A stretch of DNA of 64,000 bases from Acholoe squamosa. Lineage: Eukaryota > Annelida > Polychaeta > Phyllodocida > Polynoidae. Under the pieces are notes generated by a model. The model did no database searches. It was not told the DNA's origin and was given only the letters and a program-made list of their open reading frames with translations. Each line of letters opens with the position of its first letter. Position 1 is the first letter of the stretch. The position numbers and the translations under genes were made by a program. This document shows positions 46,095 to 57,303 of this stretch, in pieces. The stretch lies in the NCBI GenBank assembly GCA_949317995.1, contig OX439038.1, forward strand, positions 64,629,576 to 64,693,575. Reading direction: 5' to 3'.

Positions 46095-47362
46095 TGATGC
46101 GTGAACAGAATCTTTTAGTGGTACGCTCTATAAACCAGTGACCCGCGTCACTCGCATTCAAATCATTCATTCATAGATACCCAGTATCCAATGCGTGTAG
46201 CCATTTATGAATTACCCTTAAATTGATTCAGACAAAACTCCACACATACCCATGACAACATATGAATACATAGCTTCCCGCCCCAGCCACATAAATACCC
46301 TGTCTTATAGGGTATGCTATAGTCAAAAGGCCATACCTACAAGAACTTAGGCCTGCTATTGATACTCATTCCTAGAATTACATTAGATCAATTTAAGCTG
46401 ACGTGCTCCTCATAAGCACACAATGTTCCACATGAAATACAAATTTTACCTTCACTCATTGAGGAGGGTTTTAACCCAACATTTCTAACTCGGTGAGCTT
46501 CATTATGATACAGGCGTATTATGTACACATTCAGCACGTTACCTCCAGTACTAGACTACATTATGTTTCAGGGCAACTCAGCAAGATCCCTGGTCACTTT
46601 CCACAAAGCTTCAACACACCCCTGCCCTACCCCCGCTTTCCATTGTAACTGTACCCACCTCCCTACCCGGGATTTCCAACTTTGATACTGACATACCTCT
46701 AATTCTACCCAAGTTCTTCCAATACTGACAGGTAAAGAAATTAACCCTGTTCATCTTATTTTAATAGCCCCATTATGGGTATCATAACTTATGCAATTAT
46801 TCATTGATGATCCCGTGCTCTACTGCCCTTCTGCCTGGGAGTTATACACCCGTGCCCTTCCATCCATGCCCTACCCTTGCCCCTCCACAATGGCACAGTA
46901 AACAATACACTATTAAAAGTGGCTAGCCTCTCACCGAAGGAAGTTCATCAGTTTTCCTTTTCAACCATCAAACGCACGTCAATCTGCACCAAACAAACAT
47001 TTCTCTTGCCATATTATACAATGTGCAATTATGAAACAATCTCTCATACAAAGAACACTCCTTGGTAACATCGCTCCAAGGAAGGTCACTAACTTATAAG
47101 ATATAGCAAACTTAGGCATTCACAAATGTGCTCTCATATGTCCCTAAAGTGTCATTTTAGTACCAAATTGAAATTCATTATGAAAATAGTACTTACACTA
47201 CATGTATTCATATATCCATACCCTAACAGTCTGCTACTTACTGAGTGTCATTTAACAGTATATTCTAGGAGGGATTTAGTGGATTCAACCAGTGTCGGTA
47301 TTCTAACAATTCAACCCACGTACACCTTATTATAACTTCAACAACCAAGTCCTAAACTGACA

Positions 47363-50300
47363 TTAATTGTTATTGTGACTTAGTGATGCCACCGCTGCTT
47401 GAGCCGCCATCCGTGCTCTGCGTTCATAGTTTACTAAACGTTGCCCAACAAGGTACCTGAAAACGCAATATTTAGAGAGGTTATTGAGTATTTTTTTTAG
47501 CTTTCACAATTCAATGTACAACTTTAAATGCCGGTGTTATCATTAGGAATAACTGGTCAGAAGCAAATTCTTTCAGTGCTCCTCCCCCGATAACTGTAGA
47601 ATGGAATAAGATGCTCTGGTTTAATCATACAAGTGAATACCAAGTCAACACACATAAGACGTTCATCAATTAGCCATATTTCACTATCGGGTACTAACAG
47701 ACATAAACAAGAGAGCGTTTATTTTAAAACAGTTGAGTCGAGAGTATGTCTTGGAGAGACAGAAAGGAAACGAGGCAAGGGCACAGAGCCTAGGCTAGAT
47801 GACTTGCCCATGACTTTCCCACTATGTCATTAAGGACACATTTAGCTGCTTGATTGTCTTCCTCCCCCTCCCAACACAACTACCAGCACAGCTCTGAGTA
47901 TTGAGGCATGCCTAAGTACCCCCCAACCGACCATAGCCCCCCGACCATAGCCCCCCTGACTATAGCCCCCCCGACCATAGCCCCCCCGACCATAGCCCCC
48001 CGACCATAGTCCCCCGACCATAGCCCCCCCAACCATAGCCCCCCGACCATAGCCCCCTGACCATAGCCCCCCCCCCCCGACCATAGGCCCCCCGACCATA
48101 GCCCCCCCCCCCGACCATAGCCCCCTCCCCCCGACCATAGCCCCCCGACCATAGCCCCCTCCCCCCGACCATAGCCCCCTCCCCCCGACCATAGCCTCCC
48201 GACCATAGCCCCCCTCCCCCCGACCATAGCCCAGCCCAGCCAGCCATAGATAATTGTTGATCCTACAATTAACATCACAGACAGTGTAGCCAAGGTGATG
48301 TGACCTTGTTACAATTACTTGTTACATTTCCTTCCTTTCCCATGGGAAATGATTGGAAGCCAATTCTCTTAACCCATTGAGGGCTAGCATCGACTATAGT
48401 CGACACCATGGCAGGCCTAGCATCGACTATAGTCGACACCATGGTAGGCCTAGCATCGACTATAGTTGATGCCCATTATATAGGATTTGTATAGAAATTG
48501 AAAATAGGCTTGTCCTCTAGGAACTATACTTTTTTCAGAGGCCGTCCCCATGGCAAGGGCAACCAATTTTGCTCTGCCCTCAAAGGGTTAAAGGGCCCAG
48601 CTATCTCACTACTGATACTTACCATAGAGAAGCCTACTAGGCTCCTCTATGTACTCACCTACATTCACCTCCAATGCAAGACTAATGTTTTGTCTATGAG
48701 AGAATCTTGGAATTAAACCTATCAATAAACCAAATTGGAAGGCCTTCAAAATCAACTATATCAAAAGATATTTGCCCAGATAACCATGGCACGCACTGCC
48801 CCCATACCTACTCTATGCCCTCCTCTTCTAAAAAATCTGAAATCTGTCTATAAGTGGGGTTAAAGACAGTTTGATTACCCTTTTATTTAGGGTAAAAAGA
48901 GCCCTAAATCCCATGCATTTCTCCATAGGGAAAAAACCCAACAGTAATTACCATGTCACAGCCATCAAAGTACACCTTAAATGTAAATTCTATTACATGG
49001 ATAGCTTTGTCTTGCTTTTTGTCTCACTATATGACTAATTTTTGGGGGTTCAGTTGTAACAGAAATAGGGCTAAATGACAGGGTTTTGATGGTCTATGCA
49101 AATTCTTGGAATCTAAATATAAGAAAAGCATACCCCATGAAATGTTTTTTTCATCATTTATCAAAAGATTTTCATGTAAATAGAAATATGACTCATGGGG
49201 TCTTTGAAGGGTGTGATAGGGCATATGCTGTGTGATGGAATAGTTTTTTGGTGGTGCATGTAATCTGCTAGAGGCCAAAATAGCAATTGAAACTTGGTAA
49301 TCATAAGAGTGAGTGAGTGAGTGAGTAATAGATGTTTAACGCCATTTCGACAGCTAAGGTCATATTCATGGCGAGAACTAAATTACACAATTTCACAGGA
49401 GAATGTGTCAGTGCCCGCACATATGTGCACCACACACATCCCGAGGGGATAGGAAAGAGGAGAAAAAGACCCTTTTAAGTGGGCTAGGGAAGCCCGGGTA
49501 ATCATAAGAAACTCGGCTAAGGGCTAGTAGACAAGAGGTCAGAAAGGTAGTGTCAAAAGCCCTTGCCTCGTTTAATATTCAAATATTTGTATGGTATCAA
49601 ACTCGTTAACTTACTTGTCGTTCTTAATGTGTTCATATAGACGTTTGAACTGGCGAGCTTGAAAGATGCAGAAAGCTGTGAACATGACGACTGCCAGCAG
49701 GAACGGGTAAATGTGACGTAATACTAGGTTCTCAGTCTCAAAGCCGAGGCCTACAATGGAAAGAAAAGTTATTTGACTTATTTTTCAAAACTTGCGTTTA
49801 ACAAACACTGATAGAAGTTCATTTTTATTTTGACATTTCATGTGGGAAGTTAAAGTTAATGAAAGAGGAAAGAGAAAGATATTTTTTTTTATCTTTTTAA
49901 ATATAAGCTTCGTACGTTCAACAAGTTATGTCTTATCATTCATTGATCAAATTTATTCATAACTGGCTTACCGAAAAGGGGCACAAAGCTCTTGGCAATG
50001 ATGTATGGTATGGACAGGGAGAGGCAGAGGCAACACATGACGGGGGCACACAGCTTCCGCAGGATAAACCCGACGTCCATATTCCTAACACCTTGATTGT
50101 AAACCTTAAAAAGAAAGAGGAAGGTATGACAATTACGTGGTGGACGGTAAGCCCCCATCTTGGTCGTCACTTGCTCGCCGAGTGCTCGCTGAGTTGGACC
50201 AGCAGGGTGACGCGACTACTGTTCATTTAAGCATACCATGAGCACTACTGCTGTTACCTAATATGTTATGTTGCGTCTCAACAGCCTGCAACCAACTCTA

Positions 50301-53300
50301 AACTTACAAAATGTGCAAGCTACCAAAAATGAAATGAGAGTAAAGTTTCTATCGCATTGTCTGCCAATATTGTGATCCTGATCTCACATGTATTTATAGG
50401 TATCACTTCCCAATACTACTTGACTTTGAGGAGGATGGAATGAACTATTTACTTAGACTGTGCTAAAACAATGAAGTTGATAATAGCAAAAATTCAACGA
50501 CGTGCATTGGCACAGAGGGCTCAGAGTTCATTTTCCCGCGTTTTTTGAAAGGCGTCCAAACCGTCTCACTTTTAGACGCTGTTTTTGAAACATATAGGAA
50601 CAAAGAGAGAAAAGTCCAGCCCGAAGGTAAACCTATGGAGGACTGGATTGGAGAAGATATTTTTATGAAATGACTTTTTTCTTTACTTAATTTTGTATGA
50701 ACTCATGGATGGATTTTTGAATTTTTTTCTGTACTGTAACTAAAGACTGATATATGAACTACTCATGTATGGTAATTTTATTTGTTTACATGCTTTGTTT
50801 CTTGTAGAAAATTGAGATTGAAAATTGTATAACTGACTTTTTTCCAATGCCACCACCTACCCGGCGGTATAGACTCAGGGTGGTCCCTGAGCCAATTACA
50901 AAGGGTATCGATATCAGTACTGGTAAAAATATTCTTACCTGCTCTATGACACGTTTAAGCCACCATTGTGGCCCCATCAGAGTTATGGCACAGATTATCT
51001 TAGCGTGCAGAACACCCATAGCCCAGTCCTAAAAAAACAAAAGCCGACCAACGCATTGTATACTGGTACATCCAAAGTGATCAGCTTATAACATTTACAG
51101 AAGCAGAATTTTGATTTGCATGATGTACATGAGTAACTAGCTTAACTTTACTTTTCCTTTGTAGAAAGTACTTCTCACTGACTCCATCAGTAGGAAAGTC
51201 ATATATTCATATTCTACAACAATTCTGATAAAGTTCGAATCCGGTGGTCTTGTTTTTTCCTTACCTGCCATAAGAAGAACATGGGTGTTTGGTTGAGCGG
51301 TACGCGGAGTGGGGCCACAACAACCAGATCAAACAAGAGGCCTAACAACAGTGGCACGAAACCAGTAAGCACGGTGGCAATGAGTATCGACTTGAGACCC
51401 TGAAAAGACATGACAGTGATGAAAGTGACCCTCACAGAAATTTCCTGAAATTCAAAAAATGTCTAAGGCTGTGCCACAGGCACAAGTATGATTGACTATC
51501 ATGTATTATGGCCATAACTCACCAGGGCTGCAATGTTAGACATTAACGTCTAGTCAATCAGATAATAAGAGTGTGTAAGTGATCCTGTTTTTAAAGGGCT
51601 AAAAGTCAGTGATGCATGTGTGCAAGGTTTAAAGGTTCCCTTCAGAGAGCTGCCTGGGCAGGCATGGTAGTTTGGTCAAGATCACTCTGTACGGGAGGAG
51701 CCCCAGGACAGGGTATATCTGTCTATGGCAGACTGAGTCTGAGAGTGCCTGTAAGAGTGGCAGTGGGGACTGAACAACACTCTTGTAGTGGTGTTTTGAG
51801 ATTGGCTAGAGCAGAACTAGTTGAGTACCTCAAGGGACACAGAGTGTTAGTGCATCATACCTACCTTAGGCTTAGGGTAATAAGGCCTTCGTGTGGTTGT
51901 ACATATAGTGTAGGTGGCCTGTTAAGGGGTTAAGGATTACCCGGAGGTGTGACAACATCAATACTCTATTCCCATGTGTAAATAATCTGCTGGTAGCCCT
52001 TTTAATATGCCTTGTCAGCACAATAGATTTATACAGGGCCCTGTCCTATAAGGTAACAGCTTTGCAATGCTCATGGAGACACTGTATCAGCAAAATATGG
52101 TAAGGTTTAGATAGATGTAAATACTTGATTGACGTCTAGTCAATCAAGTAATGATTAATCAAATGCCCAAACACCCTTTTTAACGAATAAAACTCACTGA
52201 AAAAAATAAATATACAATGACAGACAGCCATTAACTCACACTATAAACGACTTTGGTTCTCATTGAGTAGCCCTGGCTATAATATGAATTCATAGATCAC
52301 ACAGGCCTTAAACTGGCTGATGTATCCCATGCAGTGCTTATAGGTTTAAAATGCATGTCGGTACTGCATTGATGCATCAAGACAACTAACATTAGATTGG
52401 GTATTGACTTCATAGTGTCACTAAGTGTGTGCATACCCTAGTGTGAGGTTAGGCTTCATGGTGAATATACACACACTAGCATAGGGTTAGACCTCCAGCT
52501 GCCTTCTGTGTATCACCCCCTCACCCCTGTACTTCTGTCCACTTTCACATGCAGCACCTCATGTAGGACTTTAGATAATGTTCCTTTTTCAATCAATCTC
52601 CTTCTAACATCCATAATCTTGTATACTCTGTCGGCACATAGTCACTATAATAGTGTATGTACTTGCTGGAGGTGGCTACTACTTAGGGTGTCACAGTGTG
52701 CATGGTGGTTTGTGGAAGGAGGGGTTGGATGTCTAGAGTTGTCCACACCCTCCCACCTGACCTCCTTAATTCTATTCTTAGTATCTGTGTCAAGGAATGT
52801 GAGCCCCTCTCCACACTGGGGTTCACTCTGTCTGACTGTAGTACATACATGTATACAAAACTATGAGAAGCACATTACCATTCATACTTTTCTATGATGG
52901 TAGGTGTGTCCAGATGAGGTAGTTGCTAAGTTAGTGTGTCATAATACATGTTCATGCCATTTATTTAAGAGCAGTAGAGAGTCAATCAGGGGACTCTTTT
53001 TCAGATAGTGCTTGGGTTCTCATGCTGACTGGTGTGTATGTATCCAGCCCTATGGAGTATGAATACAGCTGTCTGGGGATTTTATTACCCACAGCTTTAG
53101 GGGTTTCAGTAAATCCTGAGAGGGGTAAGGCTCAGTAAGGGGAGTTTGTGGTGGGTGTCAGGATTTCCTGAGGGGAGTGGTTGTACACACTGAGTGTGGG
53201 TGGCTCTGACTGGGCAGACTGCAGCCATACAGTGGGCCTGTTGGGCCTATTATGAGTGAGGGATGTAACAATGACACATGTAACTTAACTCAAAAAATAG

Positions 53301-56031
53301 AATATAAGCAGGCGAAACTGAAAATTTACAAATATCTAATATTTCAATGACAGTGATAAAGAAAAAATGATAAGCACTATAAGAAATGTTATTTTACTGA
53401 AAGAAAAAATATAAAATACTGGTAAAAAGAAAATCCTGATTTCAGGAAACTTCCTGAAGACTTTCATCACTGCATGAAGACTTCCCATAGAGGGCAGAAC
53501 CTAGGAAACTTGTTTGGTACATTCAACGGAATCCCCCCCCTGATTATTAGATTACATCATTACCGGTATGTCATTTTGTGTTGATTTTGATATACATGTA
53601 CATGTATAATGATCACTTATTGAAAAATCTTTCAAGCAAACACATACATTTACCTGGGCCGATATTTAGGTACATTTTTCAAATAGCTTAAGTTTGCACA
53701 ATATCACTCAACCAACCATTGAAAGAATTCTAGGACATACCAAGGCAGCCCACTCTGTCATTTTAGACAAGATGACGCTCCAGCCTTGTGGTATCCAGTG
53801 GTATAGAACGGTGATGCCGCGGAGACTGAGCCAGCATGTGTAGAGTCCGCAGCCGGCTGTGTACAGCTCATGAATCTTGATGTCACCCATCCACAATGAC
53901 ATGAGCCGCCGTCCAATATACACTGATGTAGAAATGAGTCCTCATTAGTAGACTTTCTGACTCATTTGTTTCACTCGAAAATGTGAGCAATAGTCATGAG
54001 TTTTAAGATCATTTAAAAATTCTTAATACATTGCTATAGATTTACATTTTGCAAAATTTCCCTTTGTGTGGCAAAGTTGTTAATAGCAGGAGCTTACCTG
54101 GTACGATGAGTGAGATGAGGCTGATAAAGAACAATGTGATACACATTGTTACCAGCAGACAGGTCAGCTGCAAAGTACAAATAGTACACAATTAGGACGT
54201 CATTAATTTTTATTGGGGGGTGGGGAAGGTGGCCGCAGATGAATACCCAATTTAGGACACCTATATACGTACAGGAATTGATTATGAGAATATATTTTTG
54301 ATACTTTATGAATTATGGAATGAAATATGTGACATATGGAATGTTAACTTTACTGGATATCACCAACATGGCGCCACATCACATAATTATAAAGAAAGCC
54401 AAACTTTGCAGTATATCCTACGAGGTATTGTTTATGCCTCACTCGTTGACATGAATTTATAACAGAAGCATATAACTTCAAACCTCAAGAGAACGACACA
54501 ATAAAACTAGACAGCAATTGAAAGGGTAGAGGAAAAGAATATGTAAGGGAGTGGTCATTTTTTAACAACAGGGGTGGGGGTCAGAATTTTTTCGACCCCT
54601 TGATCGTGCGGGGGGGGGGGGGGGGCCAGAATTTTTTCAACTCCTCAGAGGAGGGGGGGGGGGGTCAAAATAATTTCACCTATTTTCAAGAAAGTTTGAC
54701 CCTCGACAGGGGGGTAAGGTCTGTGGGACTTCCACCTAGTGAGGGTAAGCCTGCCAGTGTACTCAAATTGGCGGAAATAGCTGCAACAATGCTAGCGTAT
54801 TCTGTTGTTAGGTAGGTATAGGAATCAACAGGGAATTCTCAACCAGAAGCGTCTTAATTTCAGAGGTTTTGAGGTCTACCTTACAGCTCTATATATGAAT
54901 TAAGGGGGAGAGAGAGGGGGAATTGTCTTAGCCATTGGTTCTTTGGGTAAGAGAAAAGTTTAAAAATCAGGATTTGCAAGGGTCATTTTTCCATGGAAAT
55001 TTCCATGACATTGTACTTTTCTGTAGTTTTCAGTTCATTTAGACTAACATTTGAACTGTTTGCTTTAGTTCTGTACTAGTTGCTTTTAGTATATAAAAAA
55101 GTATGTGCAATATTTCTAGTTTTAATTAGGGATTTATATCTTATCTAATTTTTTCTTTTGATTTATAATTTTACTTCTTACTCGCCAAAACAGACACCGG
55201 AATCTGTCGGCTATGACTCAGGGAGACTCTGAGCTAATCTATTATGTAATATTGTGACACCACGACGATGAGGCAGAGCAGGCGCAGGTATGCCGACCAG
55301 TACGTCTGACTGCCGAACCATTCTGCAAACAATATGCCTTGTTTAAAATATGTAAATCACCATGAGCAATTACCAGGGACCTCGCCTTCATAACCTTCTC
55401 CAAACTCCTATGCTTAAGACAAAACCAGAGTCAATAACATAATAATATAAAGGATGTTATGGAGAAGTAAATGAAATGAGTTGAAATAAATGCCTCACCC
55501 TGCAGTGGAATACAGTGGGTTGTCGGTAGGGCTGGAAGCCTGTAGGACCCCCACCCTGGAGTAACGCCTGATGTGCCGCACCCAGTCCAGCCTGCAGGTC
55601 TGCACCCGGTATGAGTGGAGGCGGGATTGGTATGTTCTGAAAAAGATATTTATAAAGGTAAAATTGGATCCAAGCCTTAGACTGCATCCATTAACTATGG
55701 AATGCTTTTTATTTGCAAAACATTTTATCTGTGTATCAACATGGCAATATTGCAGAGTGGTACTCATAGTCGCAGCTTAGTTTCTATGTCAGGGGCCAAA
55801 TATGCTATATTTCACCTGTTCTGGTTCAGGTGCCTGTTCTGCCATGTCTGGGTTTGCTTCCTCTTCTGCAGGTGCCTCGTCCTCTACTTGTTGAGGATCC
55901 ACCTGCTCTGGCTGTTCCTGGTTGTTATCAGCCATGTTCTCCTCCCCGAGCAGGTCTGCTGCGTTAGCCGCTCCCTCCGCCTCATCACGGGGCTGGTCTG
56001 GCTCCAGTACCTGTTCAGTTTTAGCAGTACC
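47363..56031 (-). CDS. MARCHF6: MARCHF6 (TEB4) E3 ubiquitin ligase, C-terminal 412 residues (spliced, partial)
   Basis: MARCHF6 is a multi-pass ER-membrane RING-CH ligase of ER-associated degradation (targets include squalene monooxygenase). Ten minus-strand coding exons in order, with matching phases: 56031-55816, 55636-55499, 55305-55261, 54167-54098, 53922-53741, 51399-51265, 51028-50939, 50104-49972, 49751-49616, 47456-47363; 1239 nt including TAA. They encode an acidic linker (first exon), then GLGAAHQALLQGGGPTGFQPY, then successive membrane helices with highly conserved blocks KIHELYTAGCGLYTCWL, LLLGLLFDLVVVAPLRVPL, DWAMGVLHAKI, TLMGPQWWLKRVIEQ, and the C-terminus RQFKRLYEHIKNDK, YLVGQRLVNYERR. 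These blocks match the human protein nearly residue for residue from memory. The N-terminal RING and first helices must lie beyond the gypsy insertion, outside the window. Exon 55305-55261 uses a TCAG acceptor and a weak gtgtca donor, chosen for phase. Confidence 0.93.
47928..48233. repeat. G/C-strand-biased minisatellite (CCCCCCGACCATAG)n
   Basis: More than 20 copies of a 13-19 base unit (ccccccgaccatag with a variable C-run) lie in the last MARCHF6 intron. The minus strand, which is the transcribed-sense strand of MARCHF6, is therefore a series of G-runs. Long Gly/Trp-rich frames here are repeat artefacts. Confidence 0.9.
48384..48473. repeat. Three 33-bp tandem units with an internal palindrome
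   Basis: The unit ctagcatcgactatagtcga recurs at 48384, 48417 and 48450. Each contains the palindrome tcgactatagtcga; in the third copy it is changed to tcgactatagttga. Located in the last MARCHF6 intron. Confidence 0.8.
49308..49496 (-). mobile_element. SINE copy 2 with 12-bp target duplication
   Basis: The 189-bp element is flanked by ggtaatcataag on both sides (49296-49307, 49497-49508). On the minus strand it ends gttaaacatctattact followed by an ACTC repeat tail, so it is oriented minus. A target duplication of this length and a simple-repeat tail are hallmarks of LINE-mobilised SINEs. No tRNA head is obvious in the remaining sequence. Confidence 0.8.
51400..53740 (-). other. MARCHF6 intron, no other gene
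   Basis: A 2.3-kb intron between the exons at 53741 and 51399. Moderately GT-rich with short frames only; no repeat boundaries seen. Confidence 0.5.
54168..55260 (-). other. MARCHF6 intron with G-runs
   Basis: Two adjacent segments each contain cagaattttttc- then a G-run of 13-17 (54609-54626 and 54651-54665). Short tandem duplication; no gene. Confidence 0.5.
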
Positions 56032-56228
56032 CTAGCAAACAAAGTGTGATAGTCAGCACTGTAAATCTGGTGTTGGTATTGTTAATTAGCATTGGTAAAA
56101 AGCCTTTCCATGATGCTAATATTTTAACTGGGCATAGTCAATCAACTTTTAACCACTACCAGAGATGAAAGTAACTTAGCACAAAAATCCCTGAAAATGT
56201 TCATTTACCGAGAACCCCTGAAATATAG

Positions 56229-56699
56229 TGTAGTGTTCTACCCCTCGATGTTATATCGAATCTTTCGATAAACAACGAAGAACAACTATTCAGGTTCCAG
56301 TTAAAACTTTATTGTCTAATAACACATAGGCATCAGCCGTTCTCGATCACAGTTACAGGTGGCAGAGTTTGAACTCTATTGCAGGTTCGACACTAGGCCT
56401 TCTAGTGCCTAGAGTTAATATTCCACATGAACCCCCTCTGTGCAGGAGCACAGAGGAGTATTAGAATATGGTAGCCGGGCAGCCGCCGACCATTGCTCAC
56501 AATGGTCAGTCGGGGCTGGACTGACCCTGAGGAAGGCCGTACAACGGCCTTATATACACCGGAGTCGAGGGCCACGTGACCAAGTGGTGACGTGGCGCTG
56601 GACTCCAGCGCCCCCAGGCGTCGGGTAATAGAGGTGCTCTCGACGTCGCCCACGAGGACCACGAAGGTACCTCGAAGATGACGCGGGACCACCACACCA
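56229..56699 (-). repeat. 3' LTR of the Ty3/gypsy element
   Basis: In minus orientation it runs TGGTGTGGTG to GAACACTACA (TG...CA) and is preceded by a purine run AGTGGGGGG (56708-56700), fitting a polypurine tract. It has a TATA box (TATATAAG, 56556-56549) and a polyadenylation signal AATAAA (56313-56308), giving U3 of about 175 bp, R and U5 in the right order. A longer version ending at 56759 is possible. The 5' copy would be beyond 64 kb. The LTR itself contains many perfect short hairpins (see findings). Confidence 0.7.
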
Positions 56700-57303
56700 C
56701 CCCCCACTAGACTGAAACGAGGTCTCTGAAAATTCAGAGATCCCGGATCAGTCTAAACAATTAGATAATAATATGAACTACTGGATCCGTCGACACAGTC
56801 GACAGAAACAGTAGAGGAATATATAGAAATATAGTTTCTACTGTACTGTAGAAAAAAATTATTATCACAGTTAAATTATAAGGCGTTGCTCCATCCAACG
56901 TAGGAGACCAGTGTCGAAACACTGCTTCACGACCTGCTCCTGGTCGATCCGAGGGAGGCACGACCGGGTATGGCAACCGGGGTCGTGTCGTTTCCTCCCT
57001 GTCTCGTTGAGAAGCTCCTTCCAGCGTAGGAAGCCCATCGATAGCGTACCATACTACTATGATGGTCCTTCGACCGTGAGGCCGAGGATGTGTGGCACCA
57101 CCGGGCCCTAAGACCAAGGTGGCGTCGGATCCACACAGCTTCGCAGGGAGGTCCGGGGACAGGAAAGGTACCCCCACTCGTGGAGGGTACACCGTCGTCC
57201 GGGAACGAGTTCCCGGGGGTTCCGTGCTGACATCGAGACTCTGTTCGATGTCAGCGATCCAGACTGACGAGGAGGAGCAGTAGTTTCATACTACTGATCC
57301 TCC
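56700..57303 (-). other. Hairpin array 3' of the accessory ORF
   Basis: Consecutive perfect stems with small loops: GTCGAC-aca-GTCGAC (56789-56803), TTTCTAC/GTAGAAA (56835-56854), CAGTGT-cgaa-ACACTG (56909-56924), CGACC/GGTCG (56930-56946), a two-part stem GAGGGAGG and CACGACC with their complements (56951-57000), CTTCC/GGAAG (57018-57033), CCGGGAA-cgag-TTCCCGG (57199-57216), an 11-bp stem GCTGACATCGA (57226-57255), and CAGTAGT-ttcat-ACTACTG inside GGAGG/CCTCC (57271-57303), which contains the ORF's stop codon. Confidence 0.8.

Noticed and set aside
47842-48293. Three long Gly/Trp/Val-rich open frames on the minus strand
   Set aside because: They are translations of the CCCCCCGACCATAG minisatellite in three frames.
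55306-55322. Upstream acceptor for the short MARCHF6 exon (gcag|aatgg)
   Set aside because: Its phase does not match the preceding exon's donor at 55499; the TCAG acceptor at 55305 does.
56700-56759. LTR extending to 56759 (TGTTTAGAC start)
   Set aside because: No purine tract precedes that point, whereas AGTGGGGGG precedes TGGTGTGG at 56699. Kept only as an alternative.
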